A DNA stretch of 64,000 bases, from positions 62,001 through 126,000 of the forward strand of contig PPXM03000005.1 of the NCBI GenBank assembly GCA_003707065.3. Direction: 5' to 3'. The position numbers and the translations under genes were made by a program. This document shows positions 41,085 to 53,382 of the stretch, in pieces. The notes beneath the pieces are model-generated. The model made no database searches. It was not told where the DNA came from and saw only the letters and a program-made list of their open reading frames with translations. The stretch's first letter is position 1. Each line of letters opens with the position of its first letter. This DNA comes from Trigonopsis variabilis (Eukaryota > Ascomycota > Trigonopsidomycetes > Trigonopsidales > Trigonopsidaceae).

Positions 41085-42563
41085 CTAATCCCGCTGACGG
41101 ATAATGCAATCATCAAGCTCTCGACCTTTTAAGAATTCAAGCCCTTCTCCAGCGTAAGATACGCAGGGAAGAATTTCCACCTCTGCGTTTGGAAGAACCT
41201 TGGCCCCCGCCGCCTCAGCCCATCGACGACATTGTTTTAATACTGCTGCTCTTGATGCTTTTGGATCATCTGGCAGGCCCTTGTTGGGTGCGTTCTTCAA
41301 TGGAGCAAATTCCTCATCTCTTGACACCTCCAGACAAGCAAACTGGTCCAGGTCGATCCAAGGGAAAACGTCAAAGACAAACTGTTCTAATTTCATTCCG
41401 TTTGGTTTCTCTGGAACGACCAGCTTCTTTGAGGAATCGATATAAGGAATCTTCTTGTGAGCAACATGGAGAGGCAGGATGGTAGCACCATGCTTTTTAG
41501 ATGCAACTGCCCGAAGGAAATCAAGCCGGCAGCAGTGATTGACAATGTTAGCTGCACGAAATTTCAGTCGCGGACCGTCCGGGCCAGCCTCAGTCTGGGC
41601 TGCAAGAAGAGAGTCAATCTCTGAATATTCGATCACTGCAGGCCGTCCATTTTTAGCCACAACCAAGCCAACGCTTTCACTAGCGTCCCGTTTTGGGACC
41701 ACTTTTGTAGCAATCTGCGTATCGGTGTGGTTTGTTGCTGTGAAGCCAATGAACACGGGATCAGCAATTCGAACGAGGGCATTATCGACGCAATAAAGAT
41801 GGACCCATTGAACGCCTCGCGCCTCGAGATCGTCCAGGACCCCGCTGCTTGCTAATGCTTGGTAAACGCCTCCGTTGCCGTCAGGCGCCTGGGCAATCGA
41901 GCAAGGAGAGTCTAGAATGAGTTTCCCGTTTTCGTCGAGACAAGGCAAAGTACCCTGCTCAAAGAAGATGATGTCTTTTGGAACAAGATTGAAATGATTA
42001 TGACTAGAAAAGAAGTCTTCGGTGACCTTTCGGGTCTTGCCCGAGGTCATGATGTACCATGGAAGTTTAGGATTCTTATTCGACCCTCCAAAAGCCTTGG
42101 ATAGCTCAATCATCTTATTGATTCGATCGGCTTGGAGTTCATAGAGGGACTTGTGAGAAGGGAGATCGATATCATAGCAGCCTTTGGGCAGCTGAGAGCC
42201 CAGACGAGTCCCTTGGCCTCCAGCTAATAGTAAGATTGCCACTTTTGAATCTGAAATCAGCCGTAGGCCTTCATCATGCCAGCGCCGCAGATCGTCGGGG
42301 CGCGAATCGAAGATGGAAGCACAAACATCACCAGGGAGCGGTTCAATTCGAGATGGAGAAGCAGCCCCCGACTGGAATTTCTTGGACGTTTTTATAGCCT
42401 CTTTAGCCAGCTCGTCTACTTGGGCAGGATCAATCAGGCGAGCCTGATCCATTAACTTGTCCCGGTCCTCGTCATTCAGCTCGTCCCAAAACTCAAAAAC
42501 ATGATCTTGGCCACATTTTGTATATGCGTCTCTAACTCTTTTATATTCCGCCTCCGATACCAT
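41085..42563 (-). CDS. UAP1: UDP-N-acetylglucosamine pyrophosphorylase
   Basis: Makes UDP-GlcNAc from UTP and GlcNAc-1-phosphate, the precursor for chitin, N-glycans and GPI anchors (yeast QRI1). The intronless 492-residue cytosolic enzyme has the nucleotide-binding signature LAGGQGTRLGSQLPKG at 113-128, the sugar-binding stretch YIMTSGKTRKVTEDFF, the uridine-site segment QGTLPCLDENGKLILDS, and VHLYCVDNALVRIADPVF. Length and gapless similarity across the fold match the eukaryotic family. The start ATG at 42563 is the first in frame. It converges with the upstream transporter and diverges from NIK1, with 1.18 kb of intergenic DNA between UAP1 and NIK1. Confidence 0.95.
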   Translation of the reverse strand: MVSEAEYKRVRDAYTKCGQDHVFEFWDELNDEDRDKLMDQARLIDPAQVDELAKEAIKTSKKFQSGAASPSRIEPLPGDVCASIFDSRPDDLRRWHDEGLRLISDSKVAILLLAGGQGTRLGSQLPKGCYDIDLPSHKSLYELQADRINKMIELSKAFGGSNKNPKLPWYIMTSGKTRKVTEDFFSSHNHFNLVPKDIIFFEQGTLPCLDENGKLILDSPCSIAQAPDGNGGVYQALASSGVLDDLEARGVQWVHLYCVDNALVRIADPVFIGFTATNHTDTQIATKVVPKRDASESVGLVVAKNGRPAVIEYSEIDSLLAAQTEAGPDGPRLKFRAANIVNHCCRLDFLRAVASKKHGATILPLHVAHKKIPYIDSSKKLVVPEKPNGMKLEQFVFDVFPWIDLDQFACLEVSRDEEFAPLKNAPNKGLPDDPKASRAAVLKQCRRWAEAAGAKVLPNAEVEILPCVSYAGEGLEFLKGRELDDCIIRQRD

Positions 42564-43740
42564 TGAAAGTAGTCGAGATCAAGGGGGAGAGAGGGCGCCA
42601 GACCTATATCAAGGGATGGAGAAGGCGTTACCGTGATACACTCCGCCCTTAGTTTTAAGGGCACCTAGACTCCATCGTGGCTCGAGAATGAATAGGAAGA
42701 AAGATTGGGACTTCTAGTGGGAAATATACAAGTAAGAGTGATTGGATATTCTAATATTACCTAACTACTGATGATGCAGCCTTGCTATATTTATCCTCGC
42801 ACATCGCGGTCTTAGCCCTTTTAGGAAGGGCTGGTTACGTCTCTGCCAAGCTGGCTTTTATCACTATGGCAAGTCCAAGAAATCGATCATCTTTCTTCGA
42901 TTCTGTTACTGCCCCTTTACAAACCTTTAGGAATTTACCCTATATATGTGAAAGTAGCTCATACAGCAAAAGGAAGCCTGTCGAGTCACGTGGCTGCGCG
43001 TCTCGACACGGATCTCGAAGCGTGTTATTCCTGCTAACGAGAATGTGTTGAAGAACTTGCAGATAAAATTCTGTTTGTAGAGTAGATCAGTTTACGTAAT
43101 ATCACGGGCAACGAAAGAAAGGAGCAGATGAAGCTTGTAATCAGTGCGGGTGGAGCCGAAGCAGGGGGCTTGCTAAAGAGACAAGCAAAGTCTAACGAGC
43201 CGCGGTGTAGAAGACTAACTGATGATCTTTAATGAAATTATGAAACGACACTAAAATAGAACTCATGCGAGTTGTGTACTCGCTAAAGAGTTGGACACGC
43301 GATTTAGGGAGAGTGGGCAGTGCAGAGAAGGAGGCCGCAAAAACCAGAAACCGCTAAATCATCCTATCCATTTGATTGAAAAGCGCGCATCTGATAAGAA
43401 GGAACTCGATAAGTAGCCCAAAGCCCTCAGTTTCACACATGTCACTGGCAATACGAGGGTTAAATGAGCATATCTTGGTAAAGGCAGTCTTAAGACATTC
43501 AAGAGACAAGTTTAATAGTAAAAGAGACGAGATTTTAATCAACACAGAGTACAAGGTAGTAAACAGCCCGGAAAAGGTCTATATATAGATGATATGCACG
43601 GTAACACATTGACCGTTTGGACAACTCCGAGGGGAAAAGTTAGCGGTAACGATGCACATGACTTCCCTAACGGTCCAAAAGGCGTTACCTAATGCCCCCT
43701 GTTCCCCGTCTTTGGGGCACCTCGCGCACTATCTCCGTTG
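42564..43740. promoter_or_regulatory. Divergent region between UAP1 and NIK1
   Basis: 1.18 kb. A TATATATAG lies near 43579, about 160 bp before the NIK1 ATG. Short frames at 42782-43051 and 43376-43588 have no protein character. No RNA gene is recognised. Confidence 0.4.
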
Positions 43741-46700
43741 ATGGAGGCAACGACGATTGACCCAGAAAAACCTTGCGGTGTACCTCAGCCGTGGAGTCCG
43801 GAGGTCATGGAAGAATCTTTTTTGGCAGTCGAACAAGCTTCGAAACGGATCAGTGAACATTTAGGTCTCGAAGACGAAAACTCGATCCACTATCTTACCA
43901 ATGAGCTTTGCCAGCTACTGTCTCTTGTCCAACTTGAAAATGAACCAAAAAGGAAATCACCGAGAACAGGACACTTAAAACTGGAGGAAAATCAGCATGG
44001 GCCTCATATGGAGTGGGTCAAAGTGAGTGAACAAGGACCAAAAGAAGGAGCACATGGACTTGGGCTGGATAGAAATGGAGCAAATTTGGGTACGACTAAA
44101 GAAAATCGGAGGAAATCTTCAACACCAATGGAGGCTTCACTGGAAAGATTACGCTTGTGTAAAAGCTCGACTATTGAAGAACTTTCTTCTTCACCAGGAG
44201 AGCCATCTTCGCCGGGGTTGTCGGATATCTGTGAACTGAATGCTTTAGTGGCGTCTCAGCGGAAACAGATCGATCATCAAGAGATGAGGCTGAAGGAATT
44301 AAAAATGGAACTAGAGGAAAGCCGGCATATGCTTGATGAGCTGGGAAGTCAGAACTACTTTGATCGGAATGAAGGATTTGAGATCGATCAGATGGATAAA
44401 CAATTGCGACAAAGCTTGGATGCCAACCGAGCTTTTAGAAAAGCTCTCATGGACATCGGAGAAGTCGTCACTGCCGTCAGTCACGGAGATCTGACCAAGA
44501 AAGTAACGGTTCATACATGGGAAATGGACCCAGAGATTGTTAAATTCAAATATACAATCAATACTATGATGGATCAACTGCAGCGGTTTGCTGGAGAAGT
44601 GACTCGTGTGGCAACTGAAGTGGCAGGAGGGACTTTAGGAGGACAAGCTGAAGCAGAAGGTACAGAAGGGATTTGGAGGGAGTTGACTGACAATGTCAAT
44701 GTGATGGCATCAAACCTTACCAATCAAGTGCGAGAAATTGCCGATGTCACTCGCGCAGTAGCCCAAGGCGACCTGTCGAGAAAAATTAACGTTCATGCTC
44801 AAGGAGAGATTTTAGAATTACAGAAAACGATCAACACTATGGTTGAACAACTGCGAACTTTTGCTTTCGAGGTGACTCGAGTCGCTCGCGAGACCGGTGT
44901 CGAAGGTCGTCTTGGAGGACAAGCCCAAATAGAAGGCGTCGAAGGAATCTGGAGGGAGTTAACTGATAATGTCAATGCCATGGCATCAAACCTCACTGAT
45001 CAAGTGAGAAATATTGCCAATGTTACCACTGCCGTGGCTAGAGGTGATTTAAGCCAGAAGGTATCTGCCAACTGTAAAGGAGAACTGTTGGACTTGAAAA
45101 GGTAAGAAACAACATGGCACCTGTGAAACTAACATCATAGCACTATTAATAAGATGGTTGATAGATTACAAAATTTCGCGCTGGAAGTCACGACGCTTGC
45201 TCGAGCCGTAGGAACCGAAGGAATCCTCGGAGGCCAAGCCAAAGTCGAAGACGTCGAAGGAGCATGGAAAGAAATAACCGAGAATGTCAATGGTATGGCT
45301 GCCAATTTGACGACCCAAGTGCGAAGTATTGCCCACGTCACCACAGCTGTAGCTAAAGGTGACCTCAGTCAAAAGATCGACGTTCATGCTCAAGGAGAAG
45401 TGCTGGCGCTTAAGAGCACAATCAATACTATGGTTGACAGTCTGCAAGTCTTTGCCTCAGAAGTGTCGAGAGTAGCTAAGGATGTCGGTATCGACGGTAA
45501 GCTTGGAGTTCAAGCGCAAGTTAATGATGTCGATGGACTGTGGAAAGAGATCACCACTAATGTCAACACCATGGCTGCCAATCTGACAACCCAGGTCCGA
45601 GCATTTGCTCAAATCACCGCTGCTGCCACTGATGGAGATTTCACTCGATTCATTACCGTTGAAGCATCTGGTGAAATGGATGCTTTGAAGACTAAGATCA
45701 ACCAAATGGTGTTGAACCTCCGCGAATCCATTCAACGAAACACGGCTGCTCGTGAAGCTGCCGAGCTTGCCAATCGAGCAAAATCAGAGTTCCTTGCTAA
45801 TATGTCTCACGAGATCCGAACCCCCATGAACGGTATTATTGGAATGACTCAGCTATCACTAGAAACCGAATTGACCCAGTACCAGCGAGAAATGCTCTCA
45901 GTCGTTCACAACCTTGCTAATAGCTTGCTCACCATTATTGATGACATTCTTGATATCTCCAAGATAGAAGCGAATCGAGTCATTATTGAGAAGATCCCAT
46001 TCTCCTTGAGAAGTACCGTGTTTGGTGCTCTGAAGACTCTCGCAGTCAAAGCAAATGAAAAGCCCCTTGACTTAATTTACAAGATAAATGAATGCTTCCC
46101 AGATAATCTGATTGGTGATGCTTTCCGGTTACGACAGGTAATCATTAACTTGGTTGGAAATGCCATCAAGTTCACCGAAAAGGGTGAAGTCCGACTGAGT
46201 GTCTTGCAAATCGATGATCAAAACCTCGAAGATGGAGAAATTAAACTCGAATTCTGTATATCAGACACAGGAATAGGCATCCGAGATGACAAATTGGACG
46301 TTATTTTTGATACCTTCTGTCAAGCCGATGGGTCCACTACTCGTAAGTTTGGTGGCACGGGCCTAGGGTTATCGATTTCTAAGCAGTTGGTGTCACTGAT
46401 GGGTGGCGAGTTATGGGTACGTTCAGAATATGGTAAGGGAAGTCAGTTTTATTTTACTATTCAAGTCAAAGTCGCCGATCATTCGCTCGATCGGTTGCTT
46501 GAGATCCTCAATCCTTTCAAAGATCATTCCGTTCTCTTCATCGATACTTATAAAGACCCTGCAGTGGTTCAAAACATCAGGGAATCCCTTATTGCCCTTC
46601 AACTCCGACCGCTCGTTGTTCACTCTCCAGAAGAGGTCGAACAGGCTCTTCGAGCTGATGCCGAAGAACCAAAATTTGATACAATCATTGTCGATTCTCT

Positions 46701-47331
46701 TGATGTCGCCAGACGATTGCGCACCCTCAACCGTCTCAAGTACGTTCCTCTCATTCTCATGAAATCCTCCCAAGCGCAGGTCAACCTCAAGCTGTGTCTC
46801 GACCTTGGAATCACCTCTTATGGCAATCTGCCCTGTCCAGTTGACGACCTTGCAAATGTGCTGCGACCTGCCCTCGAGTCCCGAACCGCTCCACCAAATT
46901 CAGATGGCGATCCGACCTACGATATCCTCCTTGCCGAAGACAACGTCGTCAACCAAAAACTCGCTGTCCGAATCCTTGAGAAGTACCGTCACCGTGTTGA
47001 TGTTGTCGAGAATGGCCTTGAATCCCTCGAAGCCATCAAGAAAAAGCGTTACGACGTAGTTCTCATGGATGTCCAGATGCCTATCATGGGTGGTTTTGAG
47101 GCTACGGCCAAAATCCGTGAATGGGAACGACAGAACTTTGGTTCCCGAAACCGGACGCCCATCATTGCTCTCACTGCCCACGCAATGCTTGGTGATAGAG
47201 AACGATGCATCGAATCCCAGATGGACGATTACCTCTCCAAGCCTCTCAAGCCGGCTCTTCTTGTCCAGACCATCAACAAATGTGTGGCCCAGATCCATAA
47301 ACCAATACATTCTGCGATCCGAGCTTCGTGA
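43741..47331 (+). CDS. NIK1: Group III hybrid histidine kinase (Nik1/Os-1 type), two exons
   Basis: A cytosolic osmosensing and fungicide-responsive kinase feeding the HOG MAP-kinase phosphorelay. Exons 43741-45101 and 45141-47331 (39-nt intron, ACTAAC branch, CATAG acceptor) encode 1183 residues; the intron falls inside the repeat array and its removal restores [12 protein letters not shown]. Five tandem HAMP-type repeats of about 92 residues (about 235-650) each carry a GDL(T/S) or GDF block and a conserved [16 protein letters not shown]-like helix. Then come the H-box [11 protein letters not shown] with His677, the ATPase motifs [15 protein letters not shown] and GGTGLGLSI, and a receiver domain with phosphoacceptor Asp1097 in LMDVQMP. 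No membrane segment is present, as expected for group III. The ATG at 43741 is the first in frame. Confidence 0.96.
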
Positions 47332-47494
47332 TCGAATGATACAGCTACTGTTTTAGTTTTGAACGTTGGCACATGACCGCTAATTACTCCTTTTATTGTA
47401 CACGTAGCGTATTCACCAATTTCCCCTGTCTCATCGCTAACTGCCAGACCCACCATCTTGACTGCCCAAAAACTTATTCAGCGGGGAGCCTTCT

Positions 47495-50370
47495 TCATTT
47501 TATTATATCATCCATATGCAAAAAGGATTCAAAATCAAAGTTGTCGCTCACGTCGGCCTGCGAAGACAATCCCATGTCCGAAATCATCTTGCCCGCTCCA
47601 TAAGAATAGACCGAGGGCGAAAGATTATTGTTAGTCCCAAAATTATTTGAATCTGCATCCATAAATGCTTGACTCGTAAAATCTTCTCCGTTTTCTTGTC
47701 CATTACCTCCGGCATTTATCGTACCAGAGATGTTTCCTCCTTGTCCAGAAAGCAAGTCGACCCCGTTCGAACCAGAGACATTACTTCCTCCTCCAGCGGC
47801 CGGGCCTTGGTGAGCCATTCCACCTTGTCCATTGCTTCCTGAAGAATTTTGGCTTTGCATGCTTGGTGCGGAACCTCCACCAGGAGTTTGCTTTTCGTTT
47901 CCGGCCCCACTCGCTTGGCCACCGCTCATGGAAGCGGGCTGCGGTACAGAAGGGAATACAGTCTGAGACTCTCCAGATGGTTGACGAGACATCACAGGTG
48001 CGGCAGGAGTAGAGCCCATTTGGTGAGGAGTCATTGGAGTGGTAGGTGTAGGAGGTCCTGCCCCTACTGATGCTATTGATACTGGCGTAGCTGCAGCTCC
48101 AGACGGTTTCCTTCCTCCTCGTTTTGTAGATTTTGTCTCCTTCTTTTTACCTTTGGCACCACCAGACGTAGGAGTGGGTGCTCCAACATCAGAGAATAAT
48201 GGTGAAGCTGGAGTGCGTGCCTGATTTGCACTAGCCGAACCAGGCTGCTGAGACTGTGTAGTGCTGGGAGGAGGCATCATCCCATTATTGCTCTGAGACT
48301 GCTGCATGGGAGTAGCAGAATGCATCTGTTGGGACCAAACGACATTCCGACCACCTGCGTTATCAACAGGGCCCTTTTGGTTGGCCCCTTGAGAAGCAGG
48401 TCTCGACAGTGTACCATTTGGTCCACCAATCATAATATTGAAATTACCGGGGTCTTCATTGGAGCTAAATCCACTTCCATCAAACGTATTGCCCAGCAAT
48501 TTCATGTTACTGGCAGAATGATCAAGGTCGTTATAAGAAATGTATTGCCGGCCTTCTTGATTGCCTCGCATCATCATTCGTGGAGAAGCAGGCACATCTT
48601 CGCGCATCCGAGCCCCTCCCTGGGAATTTCTTGGTGAGATCATTGGTACTTGACGGAAACGATCATTACCAGCTCGAGAAGCCTCGTGTTCTTGTCGAGC
48701 TTCTAACAGCCGTTTTCGATTATGCGCTTCAAGTACCATCAGTTGCATTTGGTAATCGTGCAATGCATTCTCCGAGTCTCCTTCTTGCCGGGGGACACCT
48801 GGCATACCATGAGGATCATTTAAATATAGGCCAGAGTGATCCTGGGAATTCGGATCATAAGGCATGCGATTCACCATCATATCAGGATGTCCTAATGGAC
48901 CACGCTGTACCATTTGGCTTGGATCGGTTCCATTGAAACCTCGGGCATCAGCGAACTTATCCATTTGAGGACCATGGTCGCCAGGTGGATAAACATCTGG
49001 TTGCATAAAACTCTGCGAAGAATTCATTCCTTGATGGCGATCATCCATGCCTTCTCCTTCCTGCGCAGTCTGCGATTGGTTGCCTTTATCGGCTCCTGGT
49101 GGCCCTTGATTTCGTTGACCACCCATCTGCGACTGTTTTTGGGGACCCTGAGCCCCTCCTGATTGGGGTCTTGGCCCCTGCATCATATTATACTGCCCTT
49201 GAGGTCCACCAGGGCCTTCCGGGTATACTGAATGCCCATTGCTCATCATCGAAGGATCTTGGTTGGCAGAAGCGTTATCAACACCAGATGGCTTGAGACT
49301 TGACATGATATCGAATCTTCCTCCATTGTTTGCTTGATTAGGGACTTGATCATTTCTCATATTTATGTTCATCTGAGAGTAATTGTGAGCAAATGTGTGG
49401 GTGGAAGGTTGGGGAGGCCCTTCTTCTTTAGCATCGCGTCCAGGCATCATCATCATGGGCTCTGCAGATAGCCGTTGGCGTTTGGAAGGAGAATCTGTAG
49501 AAGCGCGACTTGGATCTAACACGTCTTCACCAGGAACATCGTTGGCATTGACCCCGGGGCCTCCAGGCATTTGTTGGTCTTTGAGATGTAGTGGCACTTG
49601 ACCTTGTATACTAGTCCGAGTTAGATAAAATAAGTATAAAGGTAAACTCACGGTATTCCTTGACGGGCGCGATTCATTGCAGCCTGTCTAGTCATTGTTG
49701 CTCGCTAAATCGGTTAGGAAGAGACTCAAAAAGAAAAGAGTGAACATACCTTATCCATTTCATTCATAGCCATTGGGTTCATGTTTCCATTGACCATTCC
49801 ACGATTCATGTAAGCCATTTGCGCTGGATTGACTGGTTGTCCTTGAGAATTGAACAAAGCACCAGCATTCATAGGTTGACCCTGTGGGTTTACCATCGAG
49901 TTTGAATTGAACATAATTCTGGATCCTTGGTTCATATTCTGATAAGATTTTGCACTGTCATGGCGTAACTTGCTTGTTCCAGTGAGGTATTGCTGGACAG
50001 CAGCAGAGCCCATATTTCTATTTCCTCGCGCGGCATAAACATCCCAGAAAATCGCCCACCACTCTAATAAAAAACTCCCAGGAGCATCAATCGGTGGCTT
50101 CACTTTTAATAAGTCACCTGGATTTTTCTCGTCTGTATCTCTAGCTTGGTTGATAGGACTCGGATTGGAATCTGATTCCGGAGCGCCAGCTGCAAGACCA
50201 GCAGCAGAGCGGTTTTTCGAGTCGGCCGACAAACGCGCGATATTGGCTTCATTACCAAATACACGCGCGGCGCCCATATGATTGTGTTTGACTAAGTAAT
50301 CGTAGATGTAGATATTGAGCATATCTTGATCCGAGTGATTGATCTGAGGCTGTCCGATGTTCTGCGACAT
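47495..50370 (-). CDS. FLO8: Flo8/Som1-type LUFS-domain transcriptional regulator, three exons
   Basis: A nuclear regulator acting downstream of cAMP-PKA in adhesion and morphogenesis (Flo8 of yeasts, Som1/SomA of filamentous fungi). Exons 50370-49750, 49704-49652 and 49610-47495 are joined across 45-nt and 41-nt introns (branches CCTAAC and TCTAAC), giving 929 residues. The N-terminus has a LisH motif at about 12-45 (DMLNIYIYDYLVKHNHMGAA) followed by the LUFS segment around GSFLLEWWAIFWDVYAARG. The rest is low in complexity, rich in Gln, Gly, Asn, Pro, Met and Ser, with a basic KGKKKETKSTKRGGRKP patch about two-thirds through, and ends in an acidic FDFESFLHMDD that could be an activation segment. 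It converges with NIK1 (163 bp). Confidence 0.88.
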
Positions 50371-51072
50371 GGCGCAGGTCAAATAAGGGGCCGTACCCTG
50401 AAGTCAGTAAGAACTGAACGATGGACGATGATGAAGACTCTGCGACACATGCGCTCCCCGAAGAACGCGCTGCGAGAAATCAATCTTAGCGGCGCATAGA
50501 GGAGACTTAATTCCAGCCAAAACAGATAAAGGGTCACTATCACATACCTTTTATATGGAATAACAGGCGACGAAGCAGAAAGGCCACAACAAGATGCGAC
50601 TTGGATGAAGGCGAAAGAGGTTGCTATGGTTTGGTGATGGACGCAACGGTGAGGCGATTGCTCGGTAGGGTAACTTTATCGTGGGATAGAGATGGTCTTC
50701 CTTTCGGATTTAAACAAAGCAAAGCTAAGAGAACGGTATAATAATTTGTGAGGGCCGAATGACTTAATAACAGTGATAATACGTAGAGAAAAGGAAGATG
50801 GTGAGGAGTAAGATCCGCAGTTTCTAAAGCTAGTCAGTAGGTGAACGTGGGGAGATAAAACTATTGAGGAAAATTTTTTTCGTGAAGATGATAAGATTTT
50901 CTTTGATAGGCTTTAATTTTAATGATGACAACAAACAACTGCTGAAAGAAACGAGGGAGAAACAAGGGTTCTATACTCGAATGACCCTGATGGAAACGTG
51001 TAACCGAGGAAAGATCTATGGTAGACTTTTGATAATGCAGCTGAATGTCAATGACGACTAAGATACCAGCCA
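50371..51072. other. Intergenic, upstream of FLO8
   Basis: 702 bp between the FLO8 start and the BET3 stop, both on the minus strand. It should hold the FLO8 promoter, probably with a long leader. No gene is supported. Confidence 0.4.
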
Positions 51073-51719
51073 CTAGTCATCTCCGGCCGGCATTTCATCT
51101 TCTATAACCTTTAGGAGAGATATCCGCAGTTCGCTATGGTCATCACCTCTCAATACATCAGAAACAAATTTAACTTCGACCTGTAATTGGACCTAAAAGT
51201 CAATTCAGCTATAATAAACTGACTTACCATCTCCAACGCCCCACGTAAAACACCACATAAGATATTGGAATACCATAATTCCTTGGTAGCTTTACTATCG
51301 TCAGGTAGTTCGACGAAATCAGCCAAAGGATTTTCTTCCAAGATCAAGCTACAGCTCTTATTATCGCTTGACCATTTCGATATTGTTGGAGAGATATTTA
51401 GAAACATTCTAAATCCGACCTAGACCGTTAGAGTCACACGATAACGATCCCTGTGTACCTTTGTGATAGCCTCCGCAGTATCTCTGAATGAACTGCACCG
51501 ACCTAGGTTGGATCGTGCCAAAAAATCATCTATCAAACGTAAACCAATGTTATATCCCATTCTATCAAGCTCATCGTTGACTCTGGTATAATCATTTTGG
51601 AAGTCCCGGACTAATTGAGCAACAATCGACCCATAAGTTAAAGTGACGAGCTCAGCATTGACTTTGTCTACCCGATTCTTCCATACTTCTTCTCCCACAG
51701 ACCTTAAAGCCTTGGACAT
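51073..51719 (-). CDS. BET3: TRAPP complex subunit BET3 (TRAPPC3), three exons
   Basis: A core subunit of the TRAPP tethering complexes at the Golgi. Exons 51719-51459, 51419-51228 and 51192-51073 with introns of 39 and 35 nt give 190 residues, the normal length. The sequence follows the family closely: ELVTLTYGSIVAQLVRDFQN, GYNIGLRLIDDFLAR, then across the first splice KVGFRMFLNISPTI, ENPLADFVELPD, NILCGVLRGALEMV and, after the second splice, QLQVEVKFVSDVLRGDDHSE ending EMPAGDD. The conserved Cys in NILCGVLRG and the preceding Cys near 68 (RCSSF) surround the palmitoylation pocket. All splice phases agree with the homologous protein, so this model is firm. It shares a 303-bp divergent promoter with the WD40 gene. 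Confidence 0.95.
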
Positions 51720-52022
51720 GATGGCAATTCGGGGCGCTGGGATGAAGGGCAGGTGCTGCTACGGATTTCCTGGACAACAGAGAGCAGCGATATGTCCAAG
51801 GCACACTTGGGGTTTCTGCTCTCAGATATTTATCTATTCTAAAACACCTCAAATACGAATATATTGGTGAGCATGTAGGAAGAGTAGTAGGCCGTTGAAG
51901 ATACTTAAATCATATCTGCGTGCTCGTTCGCGTATGTCCTTTCTACTGTGATGTTACTCCCTCACTAAAGCTTCACCGTCCTGCACCAACTTCAGCAACA
52001 TCTGGATTAGAGGCCTACAATC
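51720..52022. promoter_or_regulatory. Bidirectional promoter of BET3 and the WD40 splicing factor
   Basis: 303 bp between two divergent start codons. No clear TATA box is seen, as is usual for housekeeping promoters. Confidence 0.5.
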
Positions 52023-53202
52023 ATGTCTGACAAGCACAGGATCTCTTCTGATGCTGTACAAGTATCGAGGAAGATCAAAACAGGACAAGCATCTGGTTCT
52101 CGCGGTACTATCATTGAATCGGTAAGCTGGTAATCTTAGTGTCGACTGACGGTCAAGGTTCCTCGGACAAGTTTGCTTCAAGCACCTAATCTAACTCTTT
52201 CTGGACATGAAGTATGAGCTTAAGTTTGGAATGTGCTTACAGTAGGGACCGATTTATGCTGCCAGGTTCGATCCTAGTGGACAGACTATCGCTTCAGCAG
52301 GAATGGATCGTCGAATATGTTAGTATACATAGCTAGATTAGTGGCTGATTTATAGTTCTATGGAAGGCATTGGGAGATAATCGGAATTATGGTACCATTG
52401 TTGGCCATAAGGGAGCAATTCTTGACCTTGGCTGGTCTCGGGATTCTAGATACATTTACTCGGCCTCTGCCGACCGTAGTGTCGGAGTCTGGGATGCAGA
52501 GACTGGCACACGGATAAGAAACCATGTAGGCCATAGCGACATTGTTACTGGGATTGCTCCAGTGAAACGAGGCTCGGATCTCTCTGTGAGCTCGAGTGAC
52601 GATGGAAGTATTGGCGTAAGGCTTTCTCTCAAACGATCCATACTAACAGCTAGATCTGGGACCAACGACAAAAGACTGCAGTAGACTATATTGAGACGAA
52701 ATTCCCAGTCTTATCGGTGGCAGTCGACGAAACCGGGCGACATATATATTCTGGAGGAATTGACCCCGATATTGCGATCTGGGACCTAAGACAACAGGCC
52801 ACTCCGCTAACCGTTATGACGGGCCACCATGATACTGTCACTGGACTGGCAGTTTCTCCTGATGGTCAGTACCTGGCCTCCAATAGCATGGACAACACCG
52901 TAACGACATGGGATATCCGACCGTTTGCTCCAGATGATCGTCGAGTCCGAACTTTTGATGGTGCTCCTCATGGAATGGATCAGACGTTGATTCGTGTGGC
53001 GTGGAGTCAGGATGGTATGGATCTTTGTGCTGGATCTGCGGATCATACGAGCGTGATTTGGAATTCAACTTCAGCGAAAATCCTATATAAACTATCAGGA
53101 CATTCAGGTACTGTGAATGACGTTCGTTTCAGCCCCATCCAGCCTATTCTCTTGACGGCTTCGTCCGACGGAACCTTGACTTTAGGAGAAATTGATCTCT
53201 AA
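52023..53202 (+). CDS. U5 snRNP 40-kDa-type WD40 protein (SNRNP40/Cwf17), five exons
   Basis: A predicted spliceosomal beta-propeller that sits on Prp8 in the U5 snRNP. Exons 52023-52121, 52158-52211, 52246-52318, 52356-52615 and 52654-53202 give 344 residues after removal of four introns of 36, 34, 37 and 38 nt. The third intron has a GTTAGT donor, the least canonical here; the frame and the resulting RRIFLWKALGDNRNYG support it. Seven WD-type repeats are visible, for example LTLSGHEGPIYAARFDPSG, RSVGVWDAETGTRI, DPDIAIWDLRQQ, MDNTVTTWDIRPF and ILYKLSGHSGTVNDVRF. Length and the N-terminal SLLQAPNLTLSGHE match the family. Other WD40 proteins are less likely because GHKGAILDLGW is characteristic of this one. 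It is notable that a splicing factor is among the most intron-rich genes in the window. Confidence 0.88.
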
Positions 53203-53382
53203 CGCTAGCAAAACGTCTCATGTACGTGGAAACCTGTCTCCATCTCTAGTCTTGGCTTGGCCTTTTCACCTAGGCCAAGCACTTGTGTCCGGGGATCTAG
53301 TCATCGGTTCTTCCTAATCGTTTTCTCTATCTTCTCCCCTTTCCATGCACTTGTAATTTTAGGTTCATTTTGTACATCCTGT

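Noticed and set aside
44470-45720. Tandem repeats as a CRISPR-like array or minisatellite
   Set aside because: They are protein-coding HAMP repeats in the histidine kinase gene.
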